The position numbers were made by a program, and so were the translations under genes. From Actinokineospora sp. NBRC 105648 (GTDB lineage Bacteria > Actinomycetota > Actinomycetes > Mycobacteriales > Pseudonocardiaceae): a stretch of DNA of 64,000 nt. The stretch covers positions 1 to 64,000 of the forward strand of contig NZ_BSTR01000013.1 of the NCBI RefSeq assembly GCF_030269645.1. The letters run 5' to 3'. Below the pieces are notes generated by a model. That model ran no database searches. It worked only from the letters and a program-made list of their open reading frames with translations, and had not been told where the DNA came from. Position 1 is the stretch's first letter. The number at the start of each line of letters is the position of its first letter. This document shows positions 18,101-24,637 of the stretch, piece after piece.

Positions 18101-20754
18101 GCGGCACGGTCGGCTACACGATCACGATCAGCAACACCGGCCAGACCCCGTACGCCGGCGCCCGGGTCAGCGACTCGCTGCGCGGGGTGCTCACCGACGC
18201 GACCTACCTCGGCGACGCCAGCGCGACCAGCGGCACCGTCGCCTACACGAACCCCACGCTGACCTGGACCGGCGACCTCGCGCTCGCCCAGGTGGTCGTG
18301 GTGGCCTACCACGTCCGGGTCAACACCCCCGACCTCGGCGACAAGCGGATGGTCAACGGCGTCGCCTCCGACGAGCTGGGCAGCACCTGCCCCACCGGCG
18401 ACGCCCGAGCGGGGTGCTCGACCGAGGTCACCGTGCTGGTGCCCGCACTGGACATCACCGTCACCGCCGACCGGACCACCACCGTGCCGGGCGGGTCGGT
18501 CGACTACACGGTGACCATCGCCAACACCGGGCAGACCCCCTACGTCGGCGCGAACGTGGTCGTGCAGCTCGCCGGGGTGCTCGACGACGCGGCCTACGAC
18601 GGCGACGGCACGGCCACCACCGGCGGCCTCGCCTTCACCGCGCCGAACCTCACCTGGACCGGCGACCTGGCGGTCGGCGCGACGGCGGTGGTCAGCTACG
18701 GCGTCACCGTCGCCCGGCCGGACACCGGCGACCTGCGGCTGGTCACCACGGCGTACTCGACCGCGCCGGGCAGCAGCTGCGGCGCGGGCTGCCAGAACAC
18801 CGTGGTGGTGCTGATCCCGGGGCTGTCGGTGTCCACGACGGCGAACGTGTCCACCGCGACGCCCGGCGACGAGGTGGTCTTCACGATCACCCTGGTCAAC
18901 ACCGGGCAGACCGCGTACACGAACACCACGGTGAGCACATCGCTGGCGAACGTCGTCGACGACGCCCTGTTCGACGGCACCGTGACGGCCTCGACCGGCG
19001 TCGCCACCTACACCGCCCCGGCGCTCTCCTGGACCGGCAGCCTCGCCGTGGGCGCCACAGCGGTGATCACCTACGCGGTCACCGTCCGCTCCCCCGACCC
19101 GGGGGACAAACTGCTGACCTCGACCGTGGTGGCCCCCGCGCAGGGCAGCACGTGCCCGGCGGTGGGCGGCGCGCCCGCGTGCACGGTGTCGGTGACCGTC
19201 CTGGTCCCGGCGCTGACGATCAGCAAGACGGCGAGCTCGCCCACGGCGACGCCCGGGTCCACCGTCGGCTACCGGATCGTGGTCACCAACACCGGGCAGA
19301 CCGCGTACCCGGCCGCGGTCGTCTCGGACTCGCTGCGCGACGTGCTCACCGACGCCGACTACGACGGCGACGCCGCGGTGGTCGGCGGCGGCACCCTGTC
19401 CTACGCCGACTCGACGATCACCTGGACCGGCGCGCTGCCGATCGGGGCGGCCGCGACGATCACCTACTCGGTCACCGTCCGCGACCCGGACCCCGGCGAC
19501 AAGTGGCTGATGAACGAGGTCAGCTCGCCCTCGCCGGGCAGCAGCTGCCCGCCGGACGGCAGCGCCCCGGGCTGCTCGACCACGGTGCAGGTGCTGGTGC
19601 CCGCGCTGGCGATCACCAAGACGGCCGACACCGCGACCGCGGTGGCGGGCGGGTCGGTCCGCTACACCGTCACGCTCACCAACACCGGCGAGACCGACTA
19701 CACCCCGGCGACCTTCGTCGACTCGCTGGCCGCGGTCCTCGACGACGCCGACTACGCGGGCGACGCCACCGCCAGCACCGGCGACGTCGCCTACACCGCG
19801 GGCACCATCACCTGGTCCGGCGGGCTCGCGGTGGACGAGGTCGCCACCGTGTCCTACTCGGTGCGCACGCGGTACCCGGCCACCGGCGACAAGACGCTGT
19901 CGAACCGGGTGTCCTCGCCGTCGGCGGGCGCGAGCTGCCGCACCGGCGCCGAGGCGGGCTGCTCGACCGCGGTGGCCCTGCTGGTGCCGGGCCTGGCGAT
20001 CAGCAAGGCCGCGAACACCGCCCAGGTCGTGGCGGGCGGCTCCGTGCAGTACACGATCACCGCCACCAACACCGGCGAGGCCGACTACCCGTCGGTCACG
20101 ATCACCGACCCGCTGGCGGGCGTGCTCGACGACGCCGTCTACAGCGACAACGCCACCGCCACGAGCGGCACCGTCGGCTACGCGGGCGGCACCGTCACCT
20201 GGACCGGGCCGGTCGCCCGCGGCGCCACCGTGCTGATCACGTTCACCGTCGCGGTCAACGCGGGCACGACCGGCGACGAGGTGCTGCGCAACCGGGTCGA
20301 GTCCGCGGCGGTCGGCAGCACATGCCCGGTCGGCGGCAGCGCGCCCGCCTGCTCGACGACGACCCCGGTCGCGCCGCGGTTCATCACGCTGACCGACCTG
20401 ACCCCGGAGTTCACCCTGACCGGCCTGCCGGGCGTCGCGGTGGACTCGACCGGCATCGTCACCATGACGGTCACCACGAACAGCACCAGCGGCTACACGG
20501 TCACCGTGCGGCCGCTCTCGCCGACCCTGGTCGGCAGCACCACCACGATCCCGGTGGAACGGCTCAGCGTGCGGGAGACCGGCGGCGGGGCGTTCCAGCC
20601 GCTCGCGCCGGGCGCCGCGCGGGTCGTGCACCGGCAGGACACCCCCTCAGCACCGAGCGGCGACGCGGTCAGCAACGACTACCGGGTCGAGATCCCCGAC
20701 GTCCCCTCGGACACGTACGCCGCGACGCTGGAGTACGTGGCAGGCACCCAGTGA
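9133..20754 (+). CDS. Giant secreted lectin/FN3/Ig/DUF11-repeat surface protein (3,873 aa)
   Basis: Domain order: signal peptide (1-32); L-type lectin-like domain (about 35-336; GADGISFVL and LGIGLDVYGNF); a DUF11-like domain (337-475); an IPT/TIG domain (about 479-575); two fibronectin type III domains (577-765); three putative-Ig repeats each containing PPGLTLNT or GGLTLNT plus SGTPTT (767-1026); 21 tandem DUF11-like repeats of about 130 residues (1027-3749); and a C-terminal domain (3750-3873) shared with the 186-residue protein at 7509. Each repeat shows LDDA-Y, L-WTG, GD or GN, and usually a Cys pair (C-P-x-G-x6-C) that could form a disulfide. There is no LPxTG motif or C-terminal membrane helix, so anchoring probably depends on partner proteins. 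The frame is intact throughout. Likely roles are adhesion or a cell-surface fibre. Confidence 0.9.
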   Translation: MRRATALTAAAALVAGVVGAVVGGVSPGTARAAGTTLFDNSFAYNTIAAGGTGTVTVPTPVGGVNAACLTATGNLLTGPVTSCLGTTDANGAGKLRLTSAAVTQAGSVFGATSFPTSNGLDITFNTYQYGGTGADGISFVLAAVDPANPVIPTTIGPNGGSLGYSSSAGTVGLPNGYLGIGLDVYGNFSSPSFQGSGCANPTYISAAVAGAIVVRGPGNGTVGYCGLTTTYAGTTASRVTLRASTRAASVVPVQVLINPTTVAYTSATGVSVAGNSYKVVATPVGGTAKTLTGTLPTVSSTLYPSSSWLTASGVPKQLAFGFAGSTGAVTDVHEIGNVKGLSANPVPQLTVSTTSYSPATATAGGPVTYTVSAGVLAGADEASAVSVTQTLPAGVKPLGAYGSGWTCATPVGQSVTCTTTATSIANGTTLPNITVVGVATTSVTAATVQSGSPSTVSSSDGSPATDTTTTAGTLATTPSGLALSPATGSVSGGGNVTITGSNITNATAIEIGTTAEQQAGTPVTLFPCTATVTTGCFTVSGSTLVINGMPARASVGAVNVTVVTQGVANSVAYTYVDKPATPAAPTATAGVTSATVTWTAPATNGSPITGYVVTPYLNGVAQTPVNYDASATTRTLTGLTAGGNYTFTVAAVNAYGTSAASPLSNTVVPYTVPTAPTITAASAGDAQATLTWTAPTSNGGSAITGYVVTPYINGVAQAPQTFSGTALTQTVTGLTPGTAYTFTVAAQNAAGTGPPSSFSASVTPNRSPSLTFANPASGEVGVAYSTTFTVTDGTAPFTWSIPSGALPPGLTLNTSTGVLSGTPTTAGSYTFTVQVTDASGQTATKSVTIVIAAQPTMTFTPPAGEVGVAYTTQPTVTGGTSPITYAVTAGSLPGGLTLNTSTGVVSGTPTTAGSYTYTLTATDAFNQTAAKTVTVAIAARPTLSTATPPAPQVGVAYSTSFDVTGGTAPYSWALTAGSLPPGLTLNTATGVLSGTPTTTGTYSFSVTVIDAFGQTATKAVTLTVGAGPIVITKTANTSSAAVGSTVAYTITVANTGSTAFTGVTLSDPLGGVLDDATYSGNATATSGTLTYSSSTLGWTGNVAAGATVVISYSVAVSNPGTGNKILANTVSSSTLGTNCPSGGADTRCTATVTVPGLNIVKSADVSSTTPGGTVRYTITATNTGQTAFAAATFTDGLAGVLDDASYNGDGTTTSGSVSFTSPNLTWTGPLAIGASTTVSYSVTVNNPDTGDKALTGTVTSPTAGSSCPSAAPAAQCTSTVTVLVPALSITNTANTTSTTPGGTVSYTVTLANTGQTAYTGTSVAIGLSGALDDAIYGGGASATSGSLAYSAPTLTWTGNIPIGGTVTITYALTARSPAPGDKTITTVVSSGAAGSACPAGSANSACTSNVQVLIPGLTITKAADSATTTPGATVRYTIAVTNSGQTPYTGAALSDQLTGVLDDATYNGDAAATSGSVSYSAPTLSWTGNLAVGATATITYSVAVKSPATGDKTMTNTATSTAAGSTCPTGSPGAQCTSTVAVLIPALTFAVTPDATTTTPGSTVKHTVSVTNSGQTTYTNLAVTVDLNGATDDATYDNDAAVSTGSLVNNGDGTATWTLSLAPGAAANLTLTTTVNNPDTGDKVLRVAAYSTAAGSPCAAGSTSSSCRDTVTVLVPGLTITKSANASAVTPGDPVTYTVSVVNSGQTTYSPAAFTDDLTTVLTDAVYTGNATATTGAVSYSAPVLSWSGTLAPGATATITYAVAVRDPDPGDKRLINTIVSSAPGNNCPAGGTDARCTATVSVLVPALTITSTAGSATTVPGATLSKTITVTNSGATPYTDAAFTDALAGTLDDADYNGDAAASTGTVSYAGGVLSWSGNLAVGASATITYTVAVHPADGGDNLVKDTVTSSTRGVNCTSGNTDSRCGSTVPVARLVLQQSYQDTSTTPGAVVRLNATFTNTGKVAYTGITVSSPSADTLDDAIANGDQAATSGTLSLGASAISWTGDIPVGGTVSVTGTLTVKNPDTGNKLLTGTMNSTAPGNNCPTGTTDTRCTAALPVLVPGLTLTKAANTTTAVPDGTVSYTVTVTNSGQTAQTGAAFTDSLSAVLDDATYNNNGAATTGTVSFASETLSWSGSLAVGAVATITYSVTVNTNGTGDKTLTNSVSSTNAGSTCPPASGNTACTSTVAVLTPALTLVKTADLPNATLGSTVTYTIRATNTGQTAYASAAFTDPLAAVLDDAVYNNNATATAGTVSYASGVLSWSGPLALGAAATITYTVTIRNPDPGNQSMTNTVVSTTQGANCASGSTDGRCTATVAVTNATSLTLTKTADVTATTAGQRVTYTVKVVNASILPVLSADFSDPLADIVDDATYNNDAVVSAGTITYSGTTLSWAGSVGALSTVTATYSVTTKAVPTGNQILTGRVVSTALLSSNNCLSTSTDPRCVSTIPVASLRIQQAYTETSTTPGSTVHLTATFTNTGQYAYNGISITSPTADTLDDAIPGEQSVSSGTLVLSATAITWTGDIPVGATITLTGELTAKDPPTGNRLLTGTLQSTALGNNCPTGTMDTRCTATVPVLIPGLTITKSADTTFVVPGGTAGFTITIRNSGQTPYTGASVTDVLSGLLDDAVYNNNAVATSGAVVYTSPNLVWTGNLAVGATATVTYSATARNPATGDKTMVNPVFSTTVGSTCPPASGDAACRTTVAVLTPALTITSSAGTSSAIPGQTVAYSVTATNTGQTAYGAATFSVPLADVLDDATYPGGATASSGTVTVTGQTLTWTGPLATGAAATITYPVVVNNPDTGNHRLTQTVVSTSQGSTCPTGGTDPRCTTSVPVAGLTITNVASTATTKPTSVVSYTVTLANSGQTPYTGITVDAAFAGALDDADYNGDAATSSGSLLLIAETGTVRWTGDLPVGGSVVITGSVTVKYPEPGDKVLSTVVTTAAAGSNCPTGGADTRCRTSVTVLTPALTITKSADTTTTTPGGTVGYTITISNTGQTPYAGARVSDSLRGVLTDATYLGDASATSGTVAYTNPTLTWTGDLALAQVVVVAYHVRVNTPDLGDKRMVNGVASDELGSTCPTGDARAGCSTEVTVLVPALDITVTADRTTTVPGGSVDYTVTIANTGQTPYVGANVVVQLAGVLDDAAYDGDGTATTGGLAFTAPNLTWTGDLAVGATAVVSYGVTVARPDTGDLRLVTTAYSTAPGSSCGAGCQNTVVVLIPGLSVSTTANVSTATPGDEVVFTITLVNTGQTAYTNTTVSTSLANVVDDALFDGTVTASTGVATYTAPALSWTGSLAVGATAVITYAVTVRSPDPGDKLLTSTVVAPAQGSTCPAVGGAPACTVSVTVLVPALTISKTASSPTATPGSTVGYRIVVTNTGQTAYPAAVVSDSLRDVLTDADYDGDAAVVGGGTLSYADSTITWTGALPIGAAATITYSVTVRDPDPGDKWLMNEVSSPSPGSSCPPDGSAPGCSTTVQVLVPALAITKTADTATAVAGGSVRYTVTLTNTGETDYTPATFVDSLAAVLDDADYAGDATASTGDVAYTAGTITWSGGLAVDEVATVSYSVRTRYPATGDKTLSNRVSSPSAGASCRTGAEAGCSTAVALLVPGLAISKAANTAQVVAGGSVQYTITATNTGEADYPSVTITDPLAGVLDDAVYSDNATATSGTVGYAGGTVTWTGPVARGATVLITFTVAVNAGTTGDEVLRNRVESAAVGSTCPVGGSAPACSTTTPVAPRFITLTDLTPEFTLTGLPGVAVDSTGIVTMTVTTNSTSGYTVTVRPLSPTLVGSTTTIPVERLSVRETGGGAFQPLAPGAARVVHRQDTPSAPSGDAVSNDYRVEIPDVPSDTYAATLEYVAGTQ
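12211..20379 (+). repeat. 21 tandem ~390-bp coding repeats (DUF11-like)
   Basis: The coding repeats start at about 12211, 12601 and 12988 and continue at near-constant 385-393 bp spacing to about 20379. They are diverged at DNA level but keep the same protein skeleton. Repeats 8 and 12 (starting RLVLQQSYQ and SLRIQQAYT) form a distinct subtype without the usual IT-K-A start, which suggests duplication of blocks rather than single units. Confidence 0.85.
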
Positions 20755-20776
20755 GCCACCGCCAAGGAGACATGAC

Positions 20777-21355
20777 GTGATCGCCACCGCAGTCCTGGCC
20801 GCCGTTCTACTGGCCGCCACCCCGGCCGAGGACGACTCGGCCCCGCGCCTGAGCATCGCGGTGGACAACACGCACGCCTCGGCGGTGGCGGGCGACCGGC
20901 TCACCTACACCGTGACGGTCCGCAACCTGGGCGCCACCGACGTCAGCGGGCTGGGCGTCACCCAGAGCGTGCCCGCCGGGCTGCACTTCGACACCGCCGA
21001 GCCGGACGGGCGGCCGCGGTCGGGCGCCGTGGCCTGGACCGTCGACCTGCCGCCCGCGGCCGAGGCGGTGTTCCACTCCACCATGACGGTCGTGGACACC
21101 CCGGCCGACCAGCTGCGCGTCGCCACCGTCGCGTGCGCGCGCACCGCGGGCGAGGACGGGCCGCCGCTGGTCTGCGCCTCGCACTCGGCGCAGCTGCCCG
21201 CGGGGGCGGCCGCCGCGGCCCAGGCGCGGGCACCGGAGCCGTGGATGGCCCGCAACCGGTGGTACGTCGCGGGCGGGCTGATCGTGGCGGCGGGCGGCGC
21301 GCTGGTCGTCCGGCGCCGTTTCTCCGGGCGCGAGGAGCAGGCGGAGGACGAGTAG
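20777..21355 (+). CDS. Membrane-anchored DUF11-domain protein
   Basis: 192 residues starting at a GTG with AAGGAGA 6 nt upstream; an ATG at 20772 is followed directly by a stop and is not usable. Short hydrophobic signal (1-15), one DUF11-like domain (about 24-125; RLTYTVTVRNLG), an Ala/Arg-rich linker, then one membrane helix (about 162-178) and a charged tail. It closes the four-gene surface operon, 22 bp after the giant gene. Its single DUF11 domain could pack against the repeat rod, and its C-terminal helix could help tether the complex; both are inferences. Confidence 0.78.
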   Translation: MIATAVLAAVLLAATPAEDDSAPRLSIAVDNTHASAVAGDRLTYTVTVRNLGATDVSGLGVTQSVPAGLHFDTAEPDGRPRSGAVAWTVDLPPAAEAVFHSTMTVVDTPADQLRVATVACARTAGEDGPPLVCASHSAQLPAGAAAAAQARAPEPWMARNRWYVAGGLIVAAGGALVVRRRFSGREEQAEDE

Positions 21356-21767
21356 GGCGCAATTCATCGAATTACCACCGGGAATTGGTGTCCGCTACCC
21401 ATCCGGCGAACGCCCACTAGGCCACCCGGCGGAGTCGAGTTCGAATTCCCGCTACTCCCAGAGTTTCCCTTGGGAGTACTGGGAATGAAACACGACACAA
21501 CTCCGGGTAGCTACCGGCCGGTTGGTACTCCCCGTCCAGAGCAGTGCGCGCACGACGACGTGCGCACCCGGTGAGGAGATCGTGAAAGTTTGTCCGAGAT
21601 TGCCCGAAATACCTCACGCAGCGTTCCCGAATGGCCGACCAGGTAACTGACACACCCGCGCGCGAGACCTCGGCGGCCCCCCGAAAAACGTCGTAACGAC
21701 AAGGGATCGACCGCGATCCACTGGTTGTTTCGTGACGATCATCGGGGACTGGACGAGGGGAACCACC
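21356..21767. other. Intergenic region with a short hairpin, no gene seen
   Basis: About 410 bp between the surface operon and the glycosyltransferase. A hairpin with arms TACTCCCA (21453-21460) and TGGGAGTA (21471-21478) lies ~100 bp after the operon and could be a weak terminator or operator; there is no T-run. GTGCGC-type short repeats near 21550 look incidental. The promoter of the next gene must lie here, but I cannot place it. Confidence 0.5.
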
Positions 21768-22595
21768 ATGGATGTCGTTGTGCCCGCGCACAACGAGGAG
21801 TTCGTGATCACCGGGTGCCTGGACCGGCTGGCCGACGCGACCTCGGTGAACCGGGTCATCGTGGTGGCCAACGGTTGCACGGACCGCACGGTCGAACTCG
21901 CCCGCGCGCACCCCAGCGCGCCGGAGGTCGTCGTGGTGGAGCGGCCCGGTAAAGCGGGCGCGCTCAACGCCGGTGACGCCCGCTGCGCCACGTTCCCCCG
22001 GGTGTACCTCGACGCCGACATCGAGCTCAGCGGCCCCGGCCTGGACGCCCTGGCCACCACGGCCAAGGACACCGACGCCGAGGCCGTGATGCCCGCGGTC
22101 CGCCTGGACCTGGCGGGCGCGTCGTGGCCGGTCCGCCGCTACTACGCGGTGTGGCAACGGCTCCCGGCGGTCAACAGCTCCTCGGCCGGGCGCGGGGTGT
22201 ACCTGCTCACCGCGACCGCGCACGAGCGGGTCTTCCCGATGCCCACCGACCTGATCAGCGACGACGGCTATGTCTCCCAACGGGTCCCGCAGGACTCGCG
22301 GGCGCTGGCCACCGAGGCGGTCGTGGTCGTCAAGGCCCCCAAGGACGTGCGCAGCCTGCTGCGCCGCAGGCAGCGGGTGCACCAGGGCAACACCGGGCTG
22401 CCCCAGGGGAAGGCGGGCTCCACCGGCCTGCACACCATGGCCGAGCTGGTGCGCACCCGGCAGGCGGGCCCCGTAGACGTGCTGGTGTTCGTCGGCATCA
22501 CCGCGCTGGCACGGCTGCTGGTGCGCACCCGCCGCGGCCCGGTCGAGTGGGGCACCGACCAGTCGACCCGGACGGCGGTCGCCGTCGACTCGTAG
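21768..22595 (+). CDS. Family 2 glycosyltransferase
   Basis: 275 residues of GT-A fold starting MDVVVPAHNEEFVITG, with VANGCTDRT, the acidic YLDADIEL (DxD-type metal site) and ISDDGYVSQR (catalytic acid region). A short C-terminal hydrophobic stretch (DVLVFVGITALARLL) may touch the membrane. The ATG at 21768 was chosen over a GTG at 21732 because GAGGGG lies 7 nt upstream. It probably transfers a sugar from a nucleotide-sugar to an envelope acceptor. Two secreted proteins follow downstream, and the surface operon lies upstream, so glycosylation of a surface component is plausible but unproven. Confidence 0.87.
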   Translation: MDVVVPAHNEEFVITGCLDRLADATSVNRVIVVANGCTDRTVELARAHPSAPEVVVVERPGKAGALNAGDARCATFPRVYLDADIELSGPGLDALATTAKDTDAEAVMPAVRLDLAGASWPVRRYYAVWQRLPAVNSSSAGRGVYLLTATAHERVFPMPTDLISDDGYVSQRVPQDSRALATEAVVVVKAPKDVRSLLRRRQRVHQGNTGLPQGKAGSTGLHTMAELVRTRQAGPVDVLVFVGITALARLLVRTRRGPVEWGTDQSTRTAVAVDS

Positions 22596-22700
22596 TCCAC
22601 AAAGGACTCCAGTGCCGCCCTTATACCACAGGGTCCGGACTCCACCCCCGGTTGGGATCCACCCAATCGGCGCTGACCCATGCCCGCACGGGCTGCTAAC

Positions 22701-22780
22701 TTCGGTTTCGGGCGAACATCTGGGGAGGGTGTTACACCGAAACCGAAAAGCTCACCGGCGCCACCGATCGGTCGCCGGTG
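22701..22780 (+). promoter_or_regulatory. Two consecutive hairpins upstream of secreted jelly-roll genes
   Basis: Perfect arms TTCGGTTTCGG (22701-22711) and CCGAAACCGAA (22737-22747) enclose 25 nt containing GGGGAGGGTG. A second pair, CACCGGCG (22753-22760) and CGCCGGTG (22773-22780), follows after 5 nt. Both lie 60-140 bp upstream of the GTG at 22841. They could be a glycosyltransferase terminator pair, an operator or an mRNA leader structure; there is no T-run after either stem. Confidence 0.45.
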
Positions 22781-22840
22781 ATCCCGTGCGGCCGAACCCC
22801 GGCCGCGACTCATTCGCTTCCCACACAACGGAGGACGACT

Positions 22841-23494
22841 GTGTCCAGAAACGGCAGAATCGCCACCGCGCTCACCGCGGTGGCCGCGGCGGTGGCCGTC
22901 GCGATCGCGGTCCCCGCGGTCGCGAGCCCCGGCCCCGCACCGGTTCCCGCACCGGCGGGGACCACCTCGACGACCTACACCAGCGGCTTCGAGAGCGCGG
23001 ACTGGCAGGGCTGGTCCCCCGAAGACGGCGGCAACTCCCGCGGCTGGTGGATCGACCACTCCACCGCCCAGGCGCACGGCGGCACGACCTCGCTGAACTA
23101 CCAGCTCGACGGCACCTGGGACAACGGCACCATCTGGATCGAGAAGGTGTTCACCGGCCCGGTGAACACCGCGGTCCCGGTCACGGTGTCCTACTGGGCC
23201 TGGAGCCCGGCCGCGGGCGGCCCCGGCGCGGGCATCTGGGCCACCACGGCCTCGGTGCAGAACACCGACCACGTCCTGGGCAACACCGCGGGCAACGCCC
23301 CGTGGACCAACCTCGGCACCTGGGACCACACCCCCGAGCACTACTACGGCAGCTGGCACCAGTACACGGTGTCGACCACAGTGGACACCACGGTGTCCAG
23401 CGGCGCGATCAACGTCGCCATCGCCCTGCACGCCAACTTCGAGTCCAAGCGCACCTACCTGCACTTCGACGACGTCTCCGTCACGATCGGCTGA
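22841..23494 (+). CDS. Secreted jelly-roll/CBM-like protein
   Basis: 217 residues from a GTG with GGAGG 6 nt upstream. A signal peptide ends near A-V-A-S-P. The mature domain is beta-rich and aromatic: a FESADWQGWS opening, WWIDHSTAQAHGGTTSLNY, and an ending FDDVSVTIG. This pattern resembles carbohydrate-binding jelly-roll modules found in secreted actinobacterial proteins. No catalytic residues are recognisable. It is paralogous to the next gene (11 bp downstream) over its whole mature length. Function is unknown; glycan or wall binding is the best guess. Confidence 0.75.
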   Translation: MSRNGRIATALTAVAAAVAVAIAVPAVASPGPAPVPAPAGTTSTTYTSGFESADWQGWSPEDGGNSRGWWIDHSTAQAHGGTTSLNYQLDGTWDNGTIWIEKVFTGPVNTAVPVTVSYWAWSPAAGGPGAGIWATTASVQNTDHVLGNTAGNAPWTNLGTWDHTPEHYYGSWHQYTVSTTVDTTVSSGAINVAIALHANFESKRTYLHFDDVSVTIG

Positions 23495-23505
23495 GGGGAA
23501 AACCC

Positions 23506-24129
23506 ATGTCCAAGAGACTGATCGCCGTCGCCGCCGCCCTGCTCACCGCGGGCGCCACCCTCACCGGCCCCACCGCCACCGCCGCCCCGGACTCCACTGG
23601 CCCGAACCCCACCAGCCCGAACTCCACGACGGCGGTGACCCACACCTACGACTTCGAGAGCGCCGACCTCGACTCCAACTACGACGACGGCGAGACCTCG
23701 GGCTACTGGGTCGACCGCGACACCGCCCAGGCCCACGGCGGCACCAAGTCGGCCCGCTACCGGATCCGCTCCTTCACCTCGGCGGGCAAACCCTGGATCC
23801 AGTGGGTGTACTACTCCCCGCAGCAGTCCGCCGCCCTCCCGGTGAGCATCAGCTTCTGGGTCCACACCACAGCGGGCGGCCCCGCCAACACCTGGTCCGC
23901 CGCCGCCTACGCCGCCACCACCGACGCCCACGACGACACGGGCTCCCCGACAGCGGGCTGGCAGTACACCTCGGTGACCCAGACCAGCGGCACCTGGAAG
24001 AAGTACACCTTCACCACCACCGTCAACACCATCGGCAAGTCCGAGCTCTACACCGCCGTCGGCATCAAGGCCACCTTCCCCGCCACCAGGACCTACTACA
24101 TCGACGACGCCACAGTCACCGTGGGATAG
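23506..24129 (+). CDS. Secreted jelly-roll/CBM-like protein, paralogue
   Basis: 207 residues, ATG at 23506 with GAGGGG 7 nt upstream. Signal peptide ends near T-A-T-A-A-P, then a short Pro/Ser/Thr linker and the same fold as the preceding protein: FESADL at the start, YWVDRDTAQAHGGTKSARY, a central WVHTTAGGP block, and YYIDDATVTVG at the end. It forms an operon with its paralogue, the result of a tandem duplication followed by divergence. A long intergenic region with a structured repeat follows. Confidence 0.75.
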   Translation: MSKRLIAVAAALLTAGATLTGPTATAAPDSTGPNPTSPNSTTAVTHTYDFESADLDSNYDDGETSGYWVDRDTAQAHGGTKSARYRIRSFTSAGKPWIQWVYYSPQQSAALPVSISFWVHTTAGGPANTWSAAAYAATTDAHDDTGSPTAGWQYTSVTQTSGTWKKYTFTTTVNTIGKSELYTAVGIKATFPATRTYYIDDATVTVG

Positions 24130-24294
24130 CAAGTCCACAGTAGAGACTCCATTCCAGACAGTCCTCGGGCAGTATGCACTTCGCCTCACCCCACCCCACC
24201 CCACCCGGCTCCCCTCCCACTCTGACCCTCGTCAGAACGGGCTGCCTCCACTCCCCACTCTCACCCCTCCTAAATGGAACTCGCCCAGCGCACT

Positions 24295-24437
24295 GCTGGA
24301 TTGGGTGAACCTGTTTTGTCTGGGGAGAAAAGAGGCGCTAGCCTGGCCCAGGCGGTGGGTATCCCTTTCCCACCCGCTCTACCCACTGCGCCTCTTTTCT
24401 TAGGGGCCCCAGACAAAACAGGTTCACCCGATCCAGC
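24295..24437 (+). repeat. Structured palindromic element, type C
   Basis: 143 bp element. Outer arms of ~31 bp begin GCTGGATTGGGTGAACCTG and end with its complement, with only a G-T mismatch. Then comes the asymmetric TAGGGGCC on the 3' side, an inner stem (AGAAAAGAGGCGC with GCGCCTCTTTTCT) and an apical stem (GTGGG/CCCAC). An equal-sized copy lies inverted at 42981-43123. It is 165 bp downstream of the gene ending at 24129. A short CCACC tandem run lies near 24200-24215. The rest of 24130-24637 shows no gene. Confidence 0.88.
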
Positions 24438-24530
24438 CCCACAGCACAACCCGCGCAACCACCCGGGGCTCACCTACCCCAGCGCCGACAGCACCCGCGC
24501 CCGCAAGAGAGCCAGAACCAGCCCCTAGAC

Positions 24531-24579
24531 ATGCAACCGTCCGGCTGCCTAAGCTACTCACGCAGCCGGACGGCTGCAT
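24531..24579. promoter_or_regulatory. Large inverted repeat, candidate ArsR operator
   Basis: ATGCAACCGTCCGGCTG (24531-24547) and CAGCCGGACGGCTGCAT (24563-24579) are reverse complements with one mismatch and a 15-nt spacer. The repeat ends 58 bp upstream of the proposed ArsR start. Its symmetry and position fit binding of a dimeric winged-helix repressor to its own promoter. Confidence 0.6.
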
Positions 24580-24637
24580 ATCCACAGGAGGGCACCGCAC
24601 GCACGAGGACCACGCACGAGGACACAGGAGCGGCACC

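Noticed and set aside
12211-20379. CRISPR or satellite array
   Set aside because: The ~390 bp periodicity is coding, in frame, and encodes DUF11-like protein domains; there are no short identical repeats with unique spacers.
16231-20631. Very long open frame on the minus strand opposite the giant gene (1,466 residues)
   Set aside because: Arg/Gly/His-rich translation with no domain character; it is the GC-driven shadow of the plus-strand repeat gene.
21511-21702. 63-residue minus-strand frame in the intergenic region
   Set aside because: No ribosome-binding site, basic low-information sequence, and no neighbours in operon position.
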